Below are positions 10,566 to 22,199 of a stretch of DNA of 64,000 nucleotides, in pieces; positions within the stretch are counted from its first letter, which is position 1; the number at the start of each line of letters is the position of its first letter. The translations under genes were made by a program, and so were the position numbers. Source of the stretch: Otatea glauca. Taxonomy: Eukaryota; Streptophyta; Magnoliopsida; Poales; Poaceae. The stretch is from assembly GCA_036346275.1 (NCBI GenBank), contig JAYEVK010000246.1, positions 62,001-126,000 on the forward strand, given 5' to 3'. The notes beneath the pieces were generated by a model, which made no database searches, was not told the origin of the DNA, and saw nothing but the letters and a program-made list of their open reading frames with translations.

Positions 10566-13500
10566 TCACCTAAGGTAGCTTGTCACCTTGGTGCGCTTGT
10601 CGAAGGAGGCGAACGCCGGAGGAAGCTTGGGCCCGTAGCTAGCGCGGTGCGGGGGTGTGCCCCAGCTCAGCTTGGCCCACCAAGCCCTCTCGCCGCTCAC
10701 CTCCACCTTGCTCGGTTGATCTTCGCGGAGGTGCGGGAGACGGCGGAGGCTCCAGCACCCGCGGACATAGAGCTCCTTCCACTCGGGTGCAGTTATGACT
10801 GCGTCGTCGTCGCGGAGATGCTTCAGTTGTGGAAGCTCCTGGAGCCGTATCCTTTGGAGACGTGGGAGCTCATAAGCAGAATAGCCTTCATCATCAGGAT
10901 GGGTGTAGAAAATTGTCTTGAGGTTGTAGCAGAACATGATGTCAAGTGTTGTGAGACTTGGTAGTTCAGATCCACGTGGCATGACGTCCTCCAATCTCGG
11001 GCAGTACTCCAAATGCAGATGCGTTAGTGTGTGGCCTATGCGATGCACACGGTCGAAAACTTGCTTCATCTGATGGCACCGCCAGAGTTTGCATTCCTCC
11101 AGCTCGTCCAAGTTACTCAGATCATTAAGGCAGGAGACAAAAGCATCATCTGTCATAGTGATTGATTTGGTGACATCCAGAAGATAATTTAAACCATGGG
11201 GATACCGATTCATCGCTGAGATCTCCACATGACGATCAGTTCGACGGATGAGAGGGGTGACCATTGACACCATAGTAACTCCCTCTGCCATATAATGACA
11301 GCGCACATCTGCGTAAGGAGACTTCTTTTGTACTAACTCAGGCAGTTTGTTGGCCACCATATCCTCTTCATCCTGCGTCTTCCTAATTTTGACCATGCAT
11401 GGTGCAACCCGAACATAGAAAGATTGGAAGAACCGTCCTTCCCGTACTAAACCCATAGCAACGCTACGGAAGCTATGGAATAATCGGGAATCACTTATGC
11501 ACACATGAGCAACTTGATTAGAAGGTTTACCATTTCCATCTGCACAGTAATCCAAGCAAAACACATCAGGGAGTCGCTGCAGCTTATGCCAAGGAAATCT
11601 TCTTAGAGAAGGAACACCCATGAGAAGCAATTGCCTTAGCTCGGGCAGATTAGGGATGTCAGCAGGGAGCTCCTTTATAGCAGTAGCAGACAGGTCCAGG
11701 TCCTTCAGAGCATCAAGGTTCCTGATGTCCACAGACTCAAGCTTTCTACATCCACGCAAGGACAGGCACCTCACGTGAGGTGCAGATATTAGTGAGAAGG
11801 ATTTTAGGGTAGGATGCCCATCCAATTTAATCTCTTCCTCTTTGCTTGATGCCCATTCTTCAACATGTAGATTGAGCAAGCCATGGGCTTTAGAGATTGA
11901 CCCTAGAAGCAACACCAATTTCTTGTTGTCGATAAGCTTGAGAGATTGAAGCTTCTTCATTTCTTCAAATATCTCCTCGGGGAAGGATTTTATTTGAGTT
12001 CCTGAGAGCTCAAGTGTTGTCAGACTAGACAATGCAACGATGGAGGGTGGCAACTCCACAAGGTTGGAGCATTTGACAAGCAGGAGCTCTTGAAGATTTG
12101 GCATGTTTTGGAACAAGTCACAATGGAATGTGTTTATAGCTGAATATGAGAGATCAAGGTAAAGCAAGTTGTTTTTCGTATTGCTATTTTTGTGTGTGAG
12201 CGTTCTCTCACTAATAGAGAAGCTGCTTATACTTTTGAGGTTATAGCAGCCTATAAGGGAAATCAACTGGAGGTTTAGGAGACACCAAATTGAAGGGGGG
12301 AGTGATTTTATGGGAGTGCAGGAGAGATCAAGAACGCGCAGACAAGGAAGCTTAGGCAAGAAATGATCAAGCCGAGCGAACAAGCTTGATGGCTGTGAGT
12401 GGCAATGCCTTACAATAAGTGTGGTTGGGCCACGGGTTTCCTGGCTCAACCATTCCATGCTTACATGCCATCCTTGGTCATCAACCAACGAGATCCATTT
12501 TAGCTGCTCCAAGTACTCCTTGTCATCAAGAAGTTTGTTTACTGTGAGGCGCTCTGCAAGGAGACCATGGTATGTCAAAAATTGTGCGGCAGTCTCGGTA
12601 GCCGTATCAGCTTCAGTTGCTGGAGAAAATGGTAGCTTCAACAAGGAATACTCCCGGAATGCTTGGAGGATGGCATTTCCAACTTGATGTATGTCATCGT
12701 ACCTGTTGTGGTACCTGCCGGTTTCCTCCCTGATTCTTTCTGGGAGTCTTGGTTTAGTAACAGTAAGAATGCCTTGGGCAGCCCATTGACGGATGAGCTC
12801 ATCCGAGGTAACAGATGAAGTAGAACTCCGTTGATCTCCGTCTCCATGAACAATATGATCTCCATGAGGTGGTGAATATTGGGGAAAGAGCACTAGCATG
12901 GTGTAGTGAAAACACTGAAGGACTACACGGTGCCAATACTGCTCGTCTTCATGGCGGATCGTGTCGAAGATGCACTTGGCCGATTGATGCAGCGCGGAGA
13001 GGATAATCATCAGAATTTGATCATCGGTGAAGGCCCCGTAGATGTTATCATCATCTGACTTGCTCCTTTCGCAGACATATTGGGAGGTGGTGAATAGAAT
13101 CCATTCAGTACTTGTCCAGGAACGAGGAGGAAGCCCCACCACGTCTGAGAATCTCGTGCGCCCGATGGGCTCGTAGAGGTTGTCAACCAGCAGCAGGTAC
13201 CTCGTCTTGAACAGCTTCGTGCGGATCAGATCAACAGTTGATTCCGACACGAAAGTCTCCAACCAGCCTCTGCCCTCCATCCCGTAGGTGTAGTACCGCA
13301 GCTCGTTGTCGGCTTCCTTGCGCCTCCTGTATTCATCTTGGTCGAGCAGCCCGAGCTCCTTTGCCACCGCGACGGCAAGCGCCAGCTCCACTATCACTCC
13401 TTGTCGGCCTGCTTCTTCCTCGTCCAGGTCCACCTTTACCACGTGTTCGAAGGGCCCGTATCCATCGCTGATTGCCTCCATAGCGATGGTTGATATGGAC

Positions 13501-13611
13501 CGTGTGAAGGAAGCCGCCGTGCCCACCCCGACGTTCCAATGCACAAAGCCACGCCGGCACAATTTGTCACTCAGCCCACGATATGCGTCCGTGCCACGGT
13601 ATCCCTCTAGC
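10566..13611 (-). CDS. NB-LRR-like protein with degenerate nucleotide-binding site, copy 3
   Basis: One open exon of 3046 bp, about 1015 codons. It begins after a good 3' splice site (TTTGTTGCCAG) at 13612-13613 and ends at the TAG at 10566. The first in-frame ATG inside it is about 28 codons after the TTG at 13562, so the true start is probably in an upstream exon not found. Counting from that TTG: HWNVGVGTAASF (8-19) sits where a P-loop would be but lacks the GKT/S; YLLLVDNL (122-129) resembles kinase-2; EWILFTTSQYVC (153-164) resembles RNBS-B; ELIRQWAAQGIL resembles the ARC2 edge. LRRs follow, such as LPCLRVLDLSCTPIKSLP, then C-terminal LRRs with HLHLEYCPRLEDVMP. No TIR or coiled-coil domain is visible in this exon. 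NB-LRR proteins are intracellular immune receptors; whether this one signals is unknown, and ATP binding looks doubtful. Confidence 0.8.
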
Positions 13612-13646
13612 CTGGCAACAAAAGCAGGTTACATGTTAGCTAGCAA

Positions 13647-16600
13647 CTAGTTCAGTGCTCGTGCGTTGCTACGGAAAATAAAATTTGAAATTTGAAACAT
13701 AAAGGTCAAGCAATAAAAGAAAATTTGAAATTTTGACTACAAGATCAAACATAAATAATTACGATCATGAAGCCACATTGGAGTATCTTAAAATTAGTAT
13801 TTAAGTATACCGAAGGCAGAAGATAACAACAAAACAAAGTTGTTGTAAAATGACCACTAATTTTCTGAGGTAAGATAAAGTTCTTGCAAGACAAGATCCC
13901 ATTGGACTAAAAGCTTGAGGTCACATGGAAAAATAGGGCATAAATTCTAAGAAGCATTGAATGGGAAAGCAAGCTTGGGCTAATGAAATTTAAAAGATGA
14001 TATTATGTTGTGTTGCATATACGATATACATAATATGCACTGTATACCTATACCACCTTTATCTTTTGTAAGACGAATGAAAACAGAAGCTTACGTAACA
14101 TAAACCTGTGATACTATCCTTGAAACACTTTCGTATACTTAAGATATACAAAAAATTCTATTGATAACAACACACATACAAACTGGCTTATAAAAGGGGA
14201 TGCCATGATTAACCAGGTTACAATGGACATCTAGTCAGGAACCAAAGCAACATCACCAAAAGCGTAGACGTATATAAGGTTTTGATAACAATAGCACATG
14301 CAAACTGGCTGCACACTTGGAAAAGAATATAAAACTGGCAGGAAAATAGTATGGTATTTTAAGTTTTCAACATACTAATGTATTTTAGGAAATTGCACTT
14401 GGAAAAGAATAGCAAAAACATGGAATGGGGTAATTGAACAATTACTGCATCAAATAGTTATTGTTGTGGCATGACTCATTATGAAATGCATGATTTGAAT
14501 CAGAAGTATTTGACACTGGTTGAGCAAAATAAAGCAAACCAAAAAGGTGATACATTTAAAAAAAACATATGACAGGAGCTTTGCCCATTCATTAAAGAGT
14601 AATAGAGTTTTAAAGTTACACAAGCATCACCATTTAAATTATAATAATAGTTAACGGGTGACTATTTCACAAAATAAAAGCAAAACAATTCATCCATTAA
14701 TAAACAACTGAGCGAGTGCCTTTAACAGCATTATGACCATGGATAAAAAAAGGAGTAGGTCCATTTAACCCCTGAACTATCTCGTTTGTCTAAAATTCAA
14801 CCCTCAATTAACAAAACAGATAACCAAGCCCCCTCAACTATCAATACAATTATTTTACCCCCCCCCCCCACACACACACCCAAGACCATTTGAAGCCGGT
14901 TTTAGCTGGTGTGGATAAAAAATGCTATAGTTGGCATGATTTGCAAAAGTTGAATGAGGAAAGACTATTTTCCAAAGAAGAGTGGACATCAATAAGCTAT
15001 CAGAATGAAATGACATGGTTAAGTGCATATTCGTAGCTTCCGTGGCCCATTGCTCTTGTTTAATACTTTAATGTTTATTCTGTACAACTGCACAGATACA
15101 CAAGAAAATTGCAATTATAGAAACATTATTGAGTATGAGTCTAATTGGAATATGCCAATATGTGGGGTGTACAAAAGTATATAATGTATGAATAATAATG
15201 AGGAGACAGATTCACTTAGAGGATTCACAAAATAAACTTGGTGACAATTCACCTAGAGGATTCACCAAATAAACTTGCAGGATCAAATCTTTCTTCATCT
15301 GTGAAAGATTGGTGTGCCTTTTGGCTTGTTGAATGTCCCAATACATTAGCGCCACCAATACTATGCAGCTTTGCTTCTAGAAGGGTAAGAGATGAGTCTA
15401 ATTTAACTATTTTTCTGTAAATGGACAGCCCATAGTTTTATCAGCACAGGCACACGGAATCATTAGGATATGTATTGCTGTAAACAGCTTTAGTAACAGA
15501 GATGCAAGAAATGCCTTCAAAGCAATACAAATTTGCCACGTACTATTTCTGCAAGAAGTCTAGTCATGATCTCAATGGTACTTCAAAATGTTCGTTTCAG
15601 CTAAAGCTCTAGGCGAACTGCTACAAAAAAAATGGTAGATCTGAATGGTAAAGCTGTCACCACATTGAAGTTATCTATTAAAAAGCCCAACTCAAACTAT
15701 CTTAACACAATCCATGGAACTGAAAACAACACCTTTTATAGCATAAGTTCTCTAATATCCTACTGGAATTTTTAAGCCACAACGAATGGGTTGCGCAAGC
15801 AAGTACCTTACATCCAGTAAACACTAGAAAAAAAATCCTCCCAATGCATGACATGAGATAAAAAAATGTACTTCTACAGCGGCCTACTATTCCCCCAAAT
15901 AGATTTTCAAGAATCTAATCCAAGATTCTTTTTGTAACAAAATTCACTAACTCCTTAAATGCACCTAAGAATCAAACCTCAAGTCATCTAATGACATTAA
16001 TCCATGAACATATACACAAGCACAAGTATCTCTAGTGTTCTCCTGGAATTCATAGGAAATTTTGGAATACTTTTCACTTGTGGAGAAGTGCGAGCTTGTC
16101 ATTGCAGAGCACAACAAACGAGTTGAGGAACTCCATCGTGTTTGCTATGAACATGTTCACCTGTAGTGCGCAGAGATACACACAGTCAGAGACCCTGAAA
16201 GAATAGGCCCATTGATGTGGGGAAGCACCACCAAATTAGGATATTGGAGAGGGGACAGGCGAGGTAGATGTCCACTGGTCGGAGATGGTGATGACCCTCG
16301 TGCTCTCATCGTCGTCGTCTTCCATCGGCGTGGGTGTAGTAGGCATGCGTGAGTGGCCAGAAGCACTCGCCACTTTCGATCTCAAACGATGCAGCATGGC
16401 TTCTTGCCGCGGTTGTAGGGGCTTCTGTTGTGGGGAAACGCACCACTAAATTAGATTTTAGAGCATTTCAACAGGCAATCGAGCTTCGAATCAAGCTAAG
16501 CCCTGGATTCGACATGTAGTATGCAGCCAATTTATACCTTGATGCGGATTTAGGGTCTAGACAGGCATCATGTTGGTCCAGATGCCACCGGCGACGAGGA

Positions 16601-17015
16601 AGTGGAGCAGGAGGAGGCTGGGGAATAGGGGAGGCAATGCAGCAGCGTGAGGTCGTTGTCACAATTTCACTGCGCCACCGTCGATCGGATCAAGCAGGTA
16701 GCAGGGTGGAGAATGAAGCGATGGCCTGGACTGAGGGAGGCGAGAATGTTGACAGAAACGGGGGTTAGAGATCGCCTGGACCGAGGCAGCTGAAGAGGAC
16801 GGAGTCACGGAGACATGGGAGCACGCACGCAAGAAGCCTCCTACCTCCATTGCCCCTGCCTCCGTGGAGTGGGAGGGGGGACGGTTTGGGGGTGGGTGTG
16901 GGGCCAAGGGGAGGAGAGAGAGTGTACGATTTTGTTATTCTGTGACGTAAGTGTGGGAGAGATGGACGAAAAAATGGATGTATCACGACCAACTCCTAAT
17001 TAGAAATAGTAGAGA
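13647..17015 (-). mobile_element. Helitron, non-autonomous, 3369 bp
   Basis: Read on the minus strand the element starts TCTCTACTATTTCTAATTAG and ends CCGTAGCAACGCACGAGC, eight bases, then CTAG. The end block can fold (CGT-A-GC with GCACG), as expected of the Helitron 3' hairpin. It sits between A and T with no target duplication. Joining the flanks gives AGCAA/TTAATTAATTG, which matches the corresponding site upstream of copy 2 (GATTAATTAATTG with its MITE removed). No Rep/helicase frame is visible, so it is non-autonomous. It lies upstream of the copy 3 exon, probably in an intron or in the promoter. Confidence 0.8.
16074..16324 (-). pseudogene. Candidate captured gene fragment inside the Helitron
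   Basis: Two exon-like pieces on the minus strand. The first (16236-16324) starts MEDDDDESTRVITISDQW and stops after VPSPIS. The second (16074-16160) follows an ACTACAG acceptor and reads VNMFIANTMEFLNSF followed by LCNDKLALLHK and a stop. The VNxFIxxTxxFLNxF pattern recalls the start of small coiled-coil proteins of the CCDC53 (WASH subunit 3) type, but this is a memory-based guess. Helitrons often carry such pieces. No full gene remains. Confidence 0.4.
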
Positions 17016-17160
17016 TTAATTAATTGTTCCACTGGGCCGGTGCCCACATGCATATGGGCAGCAGCTATTGACCCACGTGCGTATGGGCTACAACAAACAA
17101 ATGTCTAATTTACAAATATCTACGTGACCACATCTTCTATATTTAGGATCAACAACAGAA
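17016..17160. repeat. Upstream flank of copy 3, homologous to 9493-9640
   Basis: Starts TTAATTAATTGTTCC and includes ACAACAAACAAAT and GTGACCACATCTT, also present at 9493-9640 upstream of copy 2. It shows that the duplicated unit extended at least 145 bp past the Helitron site. Homology fades after about 17160. Confidence 0.75.
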
Positions 17161-17728
17161 CAAATTTACGCAGTATTGAAAAAGTCCATATATATAATAT
17201 AAATTACGTAATTTAAAATAGATAAAAATGTTGAGTATTCACGTAGAAAACATTTTACAAAATGATGACTTGTTGCATTATAGGAAAGCTTCCATTGTAC
17301 AACACAAGAACAGCACAAATACCCAAAAATTGCAAAAAAAAAAAAGGTATTGTACCATATTCTAAAAATATAATTAATTAATATAACATAATTTATTTAG
17401 AAAAACCAAAAATAAATTTAATAATCTATAATGGACAAAAATTGTATCATACGTGATACCCAAGAAAATAACGAAATCAAGAAAAAAGGACAGAGTACGA
17501 AGCATAAGTGAACAAAAAAAAACTACTGTGTACCCCTATTAGGGTCGCTACAAATCACTTACTGAAAACCTAAAGAAAAAAATTCAAATCCTATTTGCTA
17601 TCGACCACTCCGTTTCCCCTGTAGAAGAGTCTTTTTGTGTGGGTCTGACAGCTCCTAAGTTCACTCCCTCTCGACTCTCAGTGATTTCTCTCCTCCGCCA
17701 CAACCAACTCACTGTATATCTCAGCGAG
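17161..17728. other. Intergenic, no gene seen
   Basis: AT-rich DNA with A-runs near 17334 and 17513. No open frame with recognisable protein, no clear repeat boundary. Confidence 0.6.
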
Positions 17729-18464
17729 TAGGGGTGCAATCGGATCGAACATATGTCGATCGACCAACCAATCGGATTTGTTTAGCTCGAATCCGGTTAA
17801 TTGTGTCGGATAATTGTCGTATTTGATATTGATTTCGGATAGTTGGTTTCGGATTTGGCATCGAATTCGGGGGATTACTATCCATCAGATCGGAATATTT
17901 TGATTATATTTTTAGATAATTTTTAGATATCTAGAAAATTTCAGCCCATATTCTAGTAGCTTCATTTGGATCTAGCCAAATAGCCCAAGTTAGGCCCTCC
18001 CTCCATGGCTCCACCCTCCTACCACTGTCCTATCTACCATCTCGCTAGCCGGTGTTAGGCGCTACCAGAGCTTGATATCTAAGAATATACTTTCACTTGC
18101 CTACGTAAATACTTAGTATTTTTATAAAACATAAAGGAATATTTGATACTATTGGAATTTTGTTGGACTACAGATAAAATAATTTGTTAAATTGTGATAA
18201 TCCTGTTGCATGTTGAATTCATACGGCTAGTTACTCATTGCTATATGTGGGATATATGCGGTATCTATTTTCGCGCGATATCTAAGAAAAAATATTCAAT
18301 ACTGTATCAATTCTACTATGTATTCATTTCGAATTCGTGACCGATATTATTCGCGTCATATTCATATCCGGCACTATCCATATCTGATTCTGAGTCCAAT
18401 AAAAAATATGATTTAGGATTTGGAAAGAGCAATATCCAACTGAATCCGAGCTGATTGCACCCTA
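17729..18464. mobile_element. hAT-like non-autonomous element, 736 bp
   Basis: Termini TAGGGGTGCAATCGGATCG and, reverse-complemented, TAGGGTGCAATCAGCTCGG. The interior is rich in CGGAT/ATCCG words. The flanking eight bases (TCAGCGAG and TTGTTGAG) agree at only four positions, so the target duplication is not proven. It shares its terminal style with the element at 53527-54588. No gene inside. Confidence 0.65.
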
Positions 18465-19164
18465 TTGTTGAGGGACTAAACAAAGAACTCATAGCAGTAA
18501 AAAAATAGAAGCCTTAGCCTACTTAAGCTTCTTTGTACATTTTTTAAAATTTTTGGCCTTCATCTGAACAAATTGTAATTCTGGCCACTTTTCTAACCAC
18601 GAAAGCAGCGCAAACGATATATACCACCTACCACATTCCCTTACCACAATAGCTCTGTCCACCACGACAACTCCCCCGATAAGTGCGATAGGTGACTGGC
18701 CCTAACTAACTACCGTGGTACGGGACCTTAGCAGGATCTGCCATACACCGCGGCTAGTATGCCCTCTCCCTGATTTAGTTGGGGTAGTATTTTTTATTTT
18801 ATTAATTAAACCATATGATTTAAAGAAAATTAGAAGCTTTAAAATTAGCTAATTGTTTTATTAGGTGATAAACTCAAGTAATAGTTTTTTACAGAAATAT
18901 ACCGTAACGTCATTTTGTACCTTAGTCGCAAAAACGAGGACATCGTTGACTAGTCACACATTATGCTTGTGCTTGTGTTTGGCATTGGAGACCAGAAGGC
19001 GCAAGCGTATTCTTCAATGCCAATTAGTGCTCAAATTGGATGGTTTCACTCAGAAACGGGTTGAGAACCTTTCGCCTTGCTTGAAATCATGGCACGGATG
19101 ACGGATCTCATGCCGCACGGACGGCTAAAAATCGAGTGCTATCAATCAAATAATGGAATTGCTA
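18465..19164. other. Intergenic, no gene seen
   Basis: No recognisable coding sequence. The short plus frame at 18865-19101 has no family resemblance that I can name. Confidence 0.5.
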
Positions 19165-19436
19165 GGTGTCGGACGTTTGATTTTTCTGGACGCTGCAATA
19201 TTTTTTTTTCTACGAGTGAAATTTTTTTTTCCTACACGTGAAACATTTTCCTTCGATAACAATAGAAATGTGCTGCAACATTTTTTTCCTACGCATGAAA
19301 CATATTTTCACTACGCGTGAAATATTTTCCTTCGATAACAGTACAAATGTGCGAGCGAAAAAAATATTCCAGACGTTGAAAAAAATATTACACCAAGCGT
19401 CCGACGAAACATTCAGCGATCGAACGTCCGACTCCC
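19165..19436. mobile_element. Mutator-type MITE, 272 bp
   Basis: Ends GGTGTCGGACGTTTGAT and, reverse-complemented, GGGAGTCGGACGTTCGAT. ATTGCTA flanks both sides (19158-19164 and 19437-19443). The interior holds two copies of a block with CGTGAAA and ATTTTCCTTCGATAACA. No gene. Confidence 0.65.
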
Positions 19437-20098
19437 ATTGCTATACCCAAGCGCCAATTAGCCAATCCTTAATATTAGTTACTTCCTCCATTTCACAGTA
19501 TTTGTCAGACGCATATCAAGGAGACGGATATTTAAGTAATATCTAATAGAATTATATTATATTTGTCCCTGCTAGATTGGTTAGTACTACTTCTATCTTA
19601 CAGGGGAAAGCATCTCCCATTCTATTAAATATTATTTAAATTGCATGCCTCGTGCGTCCAACAAATAGTATGAAAAAGTGGTATAATTTTATTGATCTAT
19701 TATATTACTTTAAAAAAGAAGCTACCATATTCGCTCTCAGGAGCTAAAAATTTATATATTAATAGAAGGAAAAAGAGAAAGATTTATACTGTCATTATAA
19801 TAGGTCTAAATTATAATGGTGTGGATTAATCAAACATATATTAAGCTATTACAGTTATATACGGTTGTTAAGAAATGCAACTCTATTTTCAATCCTAAAA
19901 ACTAGAGTTGAACTATGCTTTCAAATAAAAACATATGTATTGTACCATCTAGCCACACAATTAGGTAGTGCCAGCTTAAATACTGCAACTAAAGCTCGTA
20001 CGTCTATAGCGCGCATGCATGCATGGATGCTCCACAAGGCATGAGCCACGCAAGTAGCCTAGCGTCCGTAAAGCTTACTGGTACATCCGGCCTTATTT

Positions 20099-20305
20099 GT
20101 TTGGACTTAGATTTTTTTTATAATTTAAAGTTAGTTTTTTTGGCTTAAGTAGTTTAAAAGTAATTCGTTTTTATATATAATAAAGGTGAATAGTTTAACC
20201 TTAATTCTAATAACATTAGTTTAAAACAATCCTCAATAAAAGAAAAAACATCTTTTCAATATCTTTTGGCTTTTAAACTACTGAAATAACCCAATTAAAC
20301 GGGCC
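20099..20305. mobile_element. MITE with imperfect inverted ends, about 207 bp
   Basis: Begins GGCCTTATTTGTTTGG, ends in the complement of GGCCCGTTTAATTGGG, with an inner inverted pair TAGTTTAAAAG / CTTTTAAACTA. The target duplication is not clear. AT-rich, no gene. Confidence 0.45.
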
Positions 20306-21487
20306 CTCGATACGCATGCAGCTCGCTTTTGCTGCAGGACCGGAGTATTATTATACTATGGGTTAGATCCCTACCAAGTGGACTCTAGATATGAGAATTC
20401 ACGTGAATCTCAAATATTATCCTGCGGTGGAGAATGTAAATTTCACTTGCACCAAAAAAAACCCTTCTTTTACATAAGTTACTATGTTAGCCTGAACATG
20501 AAAATTGTGGAAGAGGAGTCTGAACATGAAAATGATGGTTTTCATACAATTAAGAAGAGAGCATGCATACGGGGAGGGGGCACAATTCAACAGACGTACG
20601 AAAAGGATCCCTATATACAGATCAGGGGTGAAGCCGGATCTCGGGCCATTCGGGTTTGAGCCCGAGGTCTGGCAAGAAAAGTCTATATAAAGTCCATGTA
20701 AAAGTTCATAAAAAATCTAATAGCTTTTGGGTTAGCCCGAGGCATGAGTCTGGGCGTCTGGGCTGGCTCTGCCCTTGATACAGATAATTCTTTTTTTCAA
20801 AAAAAAAACTTTTCACCTTCAACTTTTGATTCAGATTTCATTTAACATGCAAATTTTGTACATTTTGATGTTCCGATATAAGTAAAACCTGCAAGGCTTG
20901 GGTGTCAATTCAACATGCCTCACGTCCCACTTACCGCATTCTAATTTTCCCTACTATTAACAAACATTTACTCCCTCCGTTCTTTTTACAATGATGTTTT
21001 AAAATCATGCAATCAATTTTTCTGAAATTTGACCAACAATGTGTGCAAAAAATTTTAGTTGGCTGTATGAAACCTACATCGTTAGATTTGTCGATAAAAG
21101 TACTTTCGTAACCAAGGTTGTTAGGATCGAGTTCTTGGATCGAATCGGAGACGGTTTGGTACGATCGTATTATAGAATTGAATAGTAGAATCTAATATCA
21201 CACCTGATTCTACCAAATATACATTTCTTCAAATATATCTATTTGAATGATGATATCATTTTGAAATTGTACTTTAGAAAACATTATTTAATAAAAACAT
21301 AGTATAAGTTAAAAATATATTGTTTTTTACGCCAATGATAGTATATATGAATGGATCAAAGGTGAAATTTTACAATTGGAAAGACATATGCAAGTAATTA
21401 TTTATAATTAATTACTAGGATCGATGGGATCGCATGTAAATTGTGATCATGATCCTACAATTGTTTTTCGAATCGTAAGAGTATTAA

Positions 21488-21917
21488 GGGTCTGTTTGTT
21501 TTTGCTTTGGATTCTCTAAAATTTGATTCTGGATTGTGGTTGTAGAAGATGATTCTCCAAAAGCTAGAATCCAAAAGCACATTGAAGTGGATTGTGGATT
21601 CTAGTATATATGGGTGGGTTGGACATGTGAGAAATGATTTCTAGAATCGGGCTGTTAGTTTGCCTGTTTGTTTTAGCTTTTGATTCTAGATTCTGGCCCC
21701 AAAAATAGAATAAAAAACAAATAGTCCGATTCTAGAATTCGATTCTCACAATCCAGCCTACCTATATACACTAGAATTTACAATCCACTTCATATGTGCT
21801 TTTGAGAATCAGTTTCTACCTAGAATCAGTTTTTAGAGAATCCAAAGCTGAAACAAACAGACCCTTATTCTGCTTTTAGGCTAGAATCTAGAATCAAAAG
21901 CAAAAACAAATAGACCC
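21488..21917. mobile_element. Tourist-like MITE nested in the hAT-like element
   Basis: Ends GGGTCTGTTTGTTTTTGC and, reverse-complemented, GGGTCTATTTGTTTTTGC. TAA flanks both sides (21485-21487 and 21918-21920), the 3-bp target type of PIF/Harbinger. Confidence 0.75.
21658..21864. mobile_element. Second Tourist-like MITE, same family, nested inside the first
   Basis: Right end, reverse-complemented, reads GGGTCTGTTTGTTTCAGC; left end reads GTTTGCCTGTTTGTTTTAGC. TTA at 21655-21657 and 21865-21867 can be the target duplication. Its ends and inner words (GATTCTAGATTCTGG) match the outer MITE, so this is self-family nesting. Confidence 0.65.
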
Positions 21918-22199
21918 TAAGATTCTACCAAATTAGTTCATACCTAGGATGGAATCGGTATGCTAAATCTAGGTTCTAAGAGATTCTAACAACCTTATTC
22001 ATAACAGTAATAATAATTTTACTAATTTATACAGATACGCAGTTTAACAAGTAATGGTCAAAGCGATAGCTCAGACCATGTAAAAGCATTAATGTCAATT
22101 GAAAAAAAAAACAGATGAAGTACCGTACTGGAAGAAGAAATCGCTCAAATCATCGCTAGAACTCAATAATGCATATGTTGGTAATTTGTACACATAATA

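Larger units (their letters stand above)
21113..21997. mobile_element. hAT-like element nested in the Stowaway MITE
   Basis: Termini CAAGGTTGTTAGGATC and, reverse-complemented, TAAGGTTGTTAGAATC. The flanking 8-bp copies are TTCGTAAC (21105-21112) and TTCATAAC (21998-22005), seven of eight identical, as expected for hAT. It contains the Tourist-like pair below and no gene. Confidence 0.7.
20971..22130. mobile_element. Stowaway-type MITE, split by nested insertions
   Basis: Starts CTCCCTCCGTTCTTTTT after TA (20969-20970). The right half resumes at 21998 and ends GAAAAAAAAAACAGATGAAG before TA (22131-22132). The right terminus is worn. Between the halves lies the hAT-like element at 21113-21997. 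The internal phrases, such as AAAGTACTTTCGTAA and AATAATTTTACTAATTTAT, are usual for this MITE type. Confidence 0.65.
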
